Source: Pantoea vagans
GTDB lineage: Bacteria > Pseudomonadota > Gammaproteobacteria > Enterobacterales > Enterobacteriaceae
Length of the DNA stretch: 64,000 nucleotides
Direction of reading: 5' to 3'
Assembly: GCF_004792415.1 (NCBI RefSeq)
Contig: NZ_CP038853.1
Coordinates: forward strand, 3,038,001 to 3,102,000
Positions 57,849-64,000 of the stretch are shown here, one piece after another. Made by a program: the position numbers and the translations under genes. Position 1 is the first letter of the stretch, and each line of letters starts with the position of its first letter. The notes under the pieces were generated by a model. It made no database searches. It was not told the DNA's origin and worked only from the letters and a program-made list of their open reading frames with translations.

Positions 57849-58286
57849 ATGGGTCTGTTTAACTTTGTGAAAGAAGCCGGTGAAAAACTCTGGGACGCCG
57901 TGAAAGGCGGTGACGATCAGAATAAAAAGCTGCAGGATCACATCAACAAGCTCGGTTTGCCAGACAGCGACAAGGTGGACGTAAAGGTCAATGGTGATAC
58001 CGTCACCGTGACCGGCGATGGCCTTTCTCAGGAGCTGAAAGAGAAGATTCTGATCGCGGCGGGTAACGTGGCAGGCATCACAAAAGTGGAAGACAAGGTC
58101 ACCGTGACAGACAGCGCGGCCGAGTCAGAGCTTTACACCGTGAAGAAAGGCGACACGCTGAGCGCTATTTCTAAACAGGTTTACGGTAACGCTAACGAAT
58201 ATAACAAGATTTTCGAAGCGAATAAGCCAATGCTCACCCATCCTGATAAGATCTATCCTGGCCAGGTTTTACGTATTCCAAAATAA
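57849..58286 (+). CDS. kbp: Potassium-binding BON/LysM protein Kbp (YgaU)
   Basis: Kbp is a small cytoplasmic protein that binds K+ in E. coli. The 145-residue product has a BON domain (about 25-90, [35 protein letters not shown]). A LysM domain follows (about 95-144, [32 protein letters not shown]), ending [12 protein letters not shown]. It starts [18 protein letters not shown], as in E. coli. In E. coli kbp lies in a distant part of the chromosome, so its place here between nrdR and secF is a rearrangement. A lipoprotein gene follows 16 bp later. Confidence 0.95.
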   Translation: MGLFNFVKEAGEKLWDAVKGGDDQNKKLQDHINKLGLPDSDKVDVKVNGDTVTVTGDGLSQELKEKILIAAGNVAGITKVEDKVTVTDSAAESELYTVKKGDTLSAISKQVYGNANEYNKIFEANKPMLTHPDKIYPGQVLRIPK

Positions 58287-58302
58287 CGGACAAGGATAAC
58301 TT

Positions 58303-58881
58303 ATGAGCAGGATGGTTTGGGTTCCGGTGGCGTTCTCACTGGTGGCGCTGAGCGGCTGCAGTAGCAGTGCAGGTAACCCGCAGGTCAGAGAGCTGCATCA
58401 GGAAGTGAGTCAGCTCAATCAGCAGATGCAGCATCTGACCACGCAGGCCAGCGCGCTGGAGATTCAGGGACAGCTTAACAGCCAGTTGCAGCAGGGTGCC
58501 TGGCTGGTGCCACAGGCGAATACGCCAGTGGCGCTGCAGACTCAGCTCGGCACGTTGCGACTGACGCTGTCCCCTGTCACTGCGGAAGCCAGCGGTTCGC
58601 GGGCAACCCTGACCGTACGCTCAATGGACGATCGGCCGTTGCCCGCCCTGCACGCGACGGTGATCTGGGGTGAACTCGACCCGGCGACCGGTAAACCGCT
58701 GAGCAGTGACAGTCTGACGCAGACGGTCGCGCTGCCTGCCTCGCTGCTGCCGCAGCATTCGGCGAGCATTCCGCTTCGACTCAGCGGCCTGACACCGGAG
58801 CAACTGGGTTATGTCCGCGTGCATAACGTGACCGCTGACGCACCGCCCCCGATCTCCCCTGCGGCACCCGCTAATCCTTAG
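58303..58881 (+). CDS. yajI: DUF3251-type lipoprotein, probable YajI
   Basis: A 192-residue predicted lipoprotein (lipobox ALSGC, Cys19). A short coiled-coil-like segment (VRELHQEVSQLNQQMQHLTTQ) follows, then a beta-rich domain (LGTLRLTLSPVTAEASGSRATLTVRSMDD) and a proline-rich tail. Position next to nrdR, where E. coli has yajI, and the layout suggest YajI, though I cannot confirm the match at sequence level. Function unknown. It lies 16 bp after kbp, likely on the same transcript, and is closed by the terminator at 58891-58927. Confidence 0.75.
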   Translation: MSRMVWVPVAFSLVALSGCSSSAGNPQVRELHQEVSQLNQQMQHLTTQASALEIQGQLNSQLQQGAWLVPQANTPVALQTQLGTLRLTLSPVTAEASGSRATLTVRSMDDRPLPALHATVIWGELDPATGKPLSSDSLTQTVALPASLLPQHSASIPLRLSGLTPEQLGYVRVHNVTADAPPPISPAAPANP

Positions 58882-58890
58882 CCGTGGTGC

Positions 58891-58927
58891 AAAAAAAAAC
58901 GGGCAGCCAGAAGGCTGCCCGTTTTTA
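58891..58927. terminator. Bidirectional terminator between yajI and secF
   Basis: A stem with core ACGGGCAGCC/GGCTGCCCGT and an AGAA loop is flanked by a run of A on the left and a run of T on the right. It serves both kbp-yajI and the convergent sec operon. Confidence 0.92.
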
Positions 58928-58941
58928 TTTCTGACGCGCGA

Positions 58942-59910
58942 TTAAGGCAGGATAGAAGGCTGATCGGCGCCCTCTTTCTCGACTTTCTGCACCATCATAT
59001 GTTCACGCTTCATGCCCAGCTTCAGCGCCAGCGCTGAAGAGACATAAATGGATGAAATCGTACCAATCGTCACACCAATCAGCATGGTCAGTGAGAAGCC
59101 TTTCAGCAGCGCACCACCAAATATGAACAGGATGAGGATCATCGCCAGCGTCGTCAGCGAGGTAATCAGGGTACGGCTTAACGTCTGGGTCAGTGACACG
59201 TTGGTAATATCGTAAGAGCTGCCGCGACGGATCTTGCGGAAGTTTTCACGAATACGGTCAGAGACCACAATTTTATCGTTAAGCGAGTAGCCAATCACCG
59301 ACATCAGCGAGGCAACAATCGTCAGGTCGATTTCAATGCGGAACAGCGCCAGCAGGCCGCAGGTGATGATCACGTCATGCGCCAGCGCCAGCACGGTGCC
59401 CAGCGCCAGACGCCACTCAAAGCGGAAACCGATATAGATCAGAATCGCAATCAGTGCCGACAGCAGCGCCATCGCACCCGCCTGCGCCAGGTCGCTGCCC
59501 ACACTCGGCCCCACGAACTCAATGCGCTTAACGGTCGCGTTTTGCTGCGTGGTCTGGTTGATCACCGACACCACTTTATTGCCTAACTCGGTACCTGCCG
59601 GGCCGGTAACCGGTGCCATACGCACCATCACGTCACGACTGCTGCCAAAGTTCTGCACCAGCGGCTCGTCAAAGCCCGCTTTCACCAGTTCGCTACGCAG
59701 CGTGTCGAGGTCGGCCGGTTTCTCCAGCGCAATCTCAATCACCGTACCACCGGTGAAATCGAGGCCCCAGTTAAAACCACGCACGCCCACGATCGCAATC
59801 GCGGCCACAATCAGCAGTCCTGAAATGATGAAGGCCAGCTTATCCCAGCGCATAAAGTCGACGACTTTACGCCCGTGGTTCAACTGCTCAATGTTATATT
59901 CCTGTGCCAC
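58942..59910 (-). CDS. secF: Protein-export membrane protein SecF
   Basis: SecF forms the SecDF complex that uses the proton gradient to pull proteins through SecYEG. The 322-residue product starts at GTG 59910 (read [20 protein letters not shown], as in E. coli), with GAGGAG upstream; 42 upstream open codons are unconserved. It has six transmembrane helices. The motifs [40 protein letters not shown] and [20 protein letters not shown] are visible. It lies 10 bp after secD. Confidence 0.97.
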   Translation of the reverse strand: MAQEYNIEQLNHGRKVVDFMRWDKLAFIISGLLIVAAIAIVGVRGFNWGLDFTGGTVIEIALEKPADLDTLRSELVKAGFDEPLVQNFGSSRDVMVRMAPVTGPAGTELGNKVVSVINQTTQQNATVKRIEFVGPSVGSDLAQAGAMALLSALIAILIYIGFRFEWRLALGTVLALAHDVIITCGLLALFRIEIDLTIVASLMSVIGYSLNDKIVVSDRIRENFRKIRRGSSYDITNVSLTQTLSRTLITSLTTLAMILILFIFGGALLKGFSLTMLIGVTIGTISSIYVSSALALKLGMKREHMMVQKVEKEGADQPSILP

Positions 59911-59920
59911 AACGCACTCC

Positions 59921-61768
59921 TCAGATAGACAGCTTGTTGATGCGTTTGCCACCGTAAACCAGGTTAACAATGGCACGGGTACCGATAATCGCGGTGAACA
60001 TTGAGGTCGCGATACCAATTGCGGTGGTAATCGCAAAGCCTTTGATCGAACCGGTGCCGACCGCGTAAAGAATGATAACTTTGATCAGGGTGGTCACGTT
60101 CGCATCGACAATACTGGAGAAGGCGCCTTTGTAGCCCTCATGAATTGCCTGCTGAACCGAGCGCCCGTTTCGCAGCTCTTCTTTAATACGTTCGTTAATC
60201 AGTACGTTGGCATCGACTGCCACCGCCAGCGTTAACACGATACCGGCAATACCCGGCATGGTCAGGGTCGCGCCCGGCAGCAGGGACATGATGCCGACAA
60301 TCAGCACCAGGTTAACCAGCAGCGCACTCGTCGCAATCAGACCAAACTTCTTATAGAACACCACCATAAACAGGATCGAAGCAAGCAGACCCCACAGGCA
60401 GGCTTCCAGACCCTGAGTAATGTTCTGCTGACCCATGGTCGGCCCGATAGTCCGCTCTTCCACAATCTGGATCGGCGCAATCAACGCACCAGCACGCAGC
60501 AGCAGCGACAGCTGACGCGCTTCGTTCGGGTTGTTGATACCGGTGATGCGGAAGCTGTTCCCCAGGCGAGACTGGATATTGGCGACGTTAATCACCTCTT
60601 CCTGCTTCACCAGAATGGAACGGCCATTGGCATCTTTCTTACCGCTGTCCTTGTACTCCACAAACAGGGTCGCCATCGGCTTGCCGATGTTGTCCTTGGT
60701 GAAGTTGGACATGATGTTACCGCCTGCGCCATCCAGTGAAATGTTCACCTGTGGCTGGTTGTACTCATCCATGCTGGAGGTTGAGTCGGTGATATGGTCA
60801 CCGGTCAGGATCACCCGCTTGTAAAGCACGACCGGCTGGCCATCACGCATGTCTTTAACTTCAGAGTCACCCGGTACACGGCCACTGGCCGCCGCAGTCG
60901 GATCCACGCTGGTGTTAACCAGACGGAATTCCAGCGTCGCGGTGGCGCCCAGGATCTCTTTGGCACGCGCCGTATCCTGAATACCCGGCAGCTCAACCAC
61001 GATGCGATCGGAACCCTGACGCTGAACCAGCGGTTCAGCTACGCCCAGCTGGTTTACACGGTTACGCAGAATCGTAATGTTCTGCTGAACCGCATATTCA
61101 CGCGCTTCGCTGAGGCGGGCATCGCTCATGGTGGCACGCAGGGCATCGCTGCCGCTGCTGTTGATCACCAGATCCTGATGACGCGAGCTCAGCCAGGAGA
61201 TCGCCGCGTCGCGGCTGGCAGCGTCACGGAAACGAATTTCCACGCCGTAGTTCGCGATTTTATTGACGTTGGTGTAGGGGATATTTTTGGTGCGCAGGTC
61301 GCTACGCAGCGTGTCAGCATTCTGCTCCTGCAGCTTGCTGAGCGCGGTGTCCATGTCCACTTCCATCAGGAAGTGCACACCACCACGCAGATCGAGACCG
61401 AGTTTCATCGGCTCTGCTGACAGCATCGTCAGCCAGCGTGGCGTAGCAGGCGCAAGGTTCAGCGCGACAACGTAGTTTTCACCCAGCGCTTTCATAATCG
61501 CTTCACGGGCGCGTAACTGCACATCCGTATTAGCGAAACGCGCGGTAATCGCACCATTTTCCAGCGCAACAGATTTGCTCTGGATATTGTCTTGTTTTAA
61601 TGCGGACTGAATTTGATCCAACGTCTGCTCACTGGCGGCGCTTCCGCGCGCACCAGTGATTTGAACGGCCGGATCCTCACCATACAGGTTGGGAAGCGCA
61701 TAGAGCAGGCCGACGAGAATCACGACGACCAGCATTACGTACTTCCACAAAGGATAACGATTTAACAC
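59921..61768 (-). CDS. secD: Protein-export membrane protein SecD
   Basis: SecD pairs with SecF. The 615-residue protein has the E. coli length when started at GTG 61768 (read [33 protein letters not shown]); a longer open frame to 61870 lies over unconserved sequence. A large periplasmic region (about 35-450) carries [18 protein letters not shown]. Six C-terminal membrane helices include [24 protein letters not shown], where the key Asp lies. yajC is upstream after 25 bp. Confidence 0.97.
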   Translation of the reverse strand: MLNRYPLWKYVMLVVVILVGLLYALPNLYGEDPAVQITGARGSAASEQTLDQIQSALKQDNIQSKSVALENGAITARFANTDVQLRAREAIMKALGENYVVALNLAPATPRWLTMLSAEPMKLGLDLRGGVHFLMEVDMDTALSKLQEQNADTLRSDLRTKNIPYTNVNKIANYGVEIRFRDAASRDAAISWLSSRHQDLVINSSGSDALRATMSDARLSEAREYAVQQNITILRNRVNQLGVAEPLVQRQGSDRIVVELPGIQDTARAKEILGATATLEFRLVNTSVDPTAAASGRVPGDSEVKDMRDGQPVVLYKRVILTGDHITDSTSSMDEYNQPQVNISLDGAGGNIMSNFTKDNIGKPMATLFVEYKDSGKKDANGRSILVKQEEVINVANIQSRLGNSFRITGINNPNEARQLSLLLRAGALIAPIQIVEERTIGPTMGQQNITQGLEACLWGLLASILFMVVFYKKFGLIATSALLVNLVLIVGIMSLLPGATLTMPGIAGIVLTLAVAVDANVLINERIKEELRNGRSVQQAIHEGYKGAFSSIVDANVTTLIKVIILYAVGTGSIKGFAITTAIGIATSMFTAIIGTRAIVNLVYGGKRINKLSI

Positions 61769-61793
61769 GGCAGTTCCCTTAGGGAAGAAAGAA

Positions 61794-62125
61794 TTACAGC
61801 GCCTTGATAGTGCCTTTCGGCAGCACGGCGGCGACGAAATCACGTTTAATGACGACTTCATTGGTGTCATTCAGCGCGATAGCTACGTAGCCCGTGTCAG
61901 AGACTTTCGTTACGCGGCCTACCAGGCCACCGCTGGTCAGCACTTCATCACCCTTAGAGATGGAATCCATCAGCTTCTTGTGCTCTTTCGCACGTTTCTG
62001 CTGCGGACGCAGGATCATGAAATAGAAAATCAGACCAAACACCACCAGCATGATCACCAGAGAATACGGACTTCCCTGAGACGGAGCGCCTGCTGCGGCC
62101 ACGGCGTCAGAAATGAATAAGCTCA

Positions 62126-62126
<1 letters not shown>
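61794..62126 (-). CDS. yajC: Preprotein translocase accessory subunit YajC
   Basis: YajC is a small membrane protein associated with SecDF and with AcrB crystals in E. coli; its role is minor. The 110-residue product has one N-terminal helix ([36 protein letters not shown]) and a small cytoplasmic SH3-like part ([29 protein letters not shown]). The start overlaps the tgt stop by one base (TAATG), giving translational coupling. Confidence 0.97.
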
Positions 62127-63313
<1,187 letters not shown>

Positions 63314-63351
63314 TCACGCTCTTTAGGCGGTTCCGGCTATCGGTTAATAAA

Positions 63352-64000
63352 TCAGTCGCCCACTTTTTCCAGCGGCGCCTGCGGATTTTTGCTGATAAAC
63401 ATCGCATCTCCATAACTGAAGAAACGATATTGCTCAGCCACGGCTGCGCGGTACGCGGCCATGGTGTGCTGATAACCGGCAAACGCCGAGACCAGCATAA
63501 TCAGAGTCGATTCGGGCAGATGGAAGTTGGTGATCAGCGCATCGATCACCTGATACTCATAGCCCGGATAGATAAAAATCTGGGTATCGTCGAAGAACGG
63601 CGCAATCAGGGCATCCTGACTCGCTTTGGCGGCACTCTCCAGCGAACGGACAGAGGTGGTGCCGACGGCGACCACTTTATTGCCACGCGCTTTACAGGCC
63701 AGCACCGCGTCAACAACCTCCTGCGGCACTTCGGCATACTCCGCGTGCATGTGATGCTCTTCGATGGTCTCGACACGCACCGGCTGGAAGGTGCCCGCCC
63801 CGACGTGCAGCGTCACGAAGGCCATCTCAATGCCCTTCTCTTTCAGCGCCTGCAGCAGCGGTTCATCGAAGTGCAGGCCGGCTGTCGGGGCCGCGACGGC
63901 ACCCGGACGGGCGCTGTAAACCGTCTGATAAAGCTCGCGATCCGCCTCTTCATCCGGACGGTCGATATACGGCGGCAGTGGCATGTGGCCGACGCTGTTG
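63352..64000 (-). CDS. queA: S-adenosylmethionine:tRNA ribosyltransferase-isomerase, C-terminal part (partial)
   Basis: QueA transfers the ribosyl part of SAM to preQ1 in tRNA to make epoxyqueuosine. The open frame runs off the right edge; 215 codons of the C-terminal part plus the stop are present. Visible are [80 protein letters not shown] and [20 protein letters not shown], all family hallmarks. An ATG at 63984 is internal, not the start. Confidence 0.97.
   Translation of the reverse strand, partial: NSVGHMPLPPYIDRPDEEADRELYQTVYSARPGAVAAPTAGLHFDEPLLQALKEKGIEMAFVTLHVGAGTFQPVRVETIEEHHMHAEYAEVPQEVVDAVLACKARGNKVVAVGTTSVRSLESAAKASQDALIAPFFDDTQIFIYPGYEYQVIDALITNFHLPESTLIMLVSAFAGYQHTMAAYRAAVAEQYRFFSYGDAMFISKNPQAPLEKVGD

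Overview
The window is chromosomal DNA of an enterobacterium. Gene order follows the Escherichia coli segment from dnaX through apt, acrRAB, hha-tomB, ffs, amtB-glnK, mdlBA, lon-clpXP-tig, cyoABCDE, thiI, xseB-ispA-dxs and ribD-nrdR to secFD-yajC-tgt-queA. Most proteins look like close E. coli relatives. Four features point to the Erwiniaceae, most likely Pantoea: mscK is absent between priC and acrR, a zinc cassette sits after acrB, a cysteine-desulfhydrase-type PLP gene lies beside the ybaO/decR regulator, and kbp lies beside yajI. The genus call is an inference from gene content, not from a database match.

Layout. 1-2905: partial dnaX, apt, ybaN, priC, a small YeaQ/GlsB-type membrane protein and rsmS. 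2902-8087: acrR diverges from the acrAB drug-efflux operon over a well-kept AcrR operator. 8182-11203: a compact zinc-starvation cassette bounded by two Zur-type palindromes. One drives zinc-independent ribosomal proteins (rpmE2-rpmJ2). The other drives a metal ABC importer headed by an overlapping 34-codon membrane microprotein. 11401-12519: an unrecognised AT-rich gene, tomB and hha. 12650-16617: ffs (4.5S RNA), atl, ybaY, tesB and the nitrogen-controlled glnK-amtB operon with a sigma-54 promoter and NtrC sites. 16875-24717: the MdlAB ABC exporter, the cysteine regulator and desulfhydrase pair, cof and ybaE.

24759-36790: queC, fadM, ybaV, then the protein quality-control block ppiD, hupB, lon, clpX, clpP, tig (lon and clpP with recognisable sigma-32 promoters), then bolA and yajG. 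36848-45040: ampG, the cytochrome bo3 oxidase operon cyoABCDE and yajR. 45041-45605 is a gene-free interval holding two inverted, related, highly self-complementary repeat elements. 45606-53532: yajQ, panE-yajL, thiI, and the isoprenoid operon xseB-ispA-dxs, then yajO. 53592-57662: a leftward riboflavin/thiamine/phospholipid run nrdR-ribD-ribE-nusB-thiL-pgpA. 57849-58881: kbp with a YajI-type lipoprotein. 58942-64000: the Sec accessory genes yajC-secD-secF behind the queuosine genes queA (partial) and tgt.

Nearly all of the window is conserved housekeeping DNA. The parts most worth a second look are the Zur-bounded cassette with its microprotein, the 11401 gene, the inverted cloverleaf-like repeats after yajR, and the ccdR/ccdA-type cysteine locus. 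No phage, insertion sequence, CRISPR array, tRNA or rRNA was seen.
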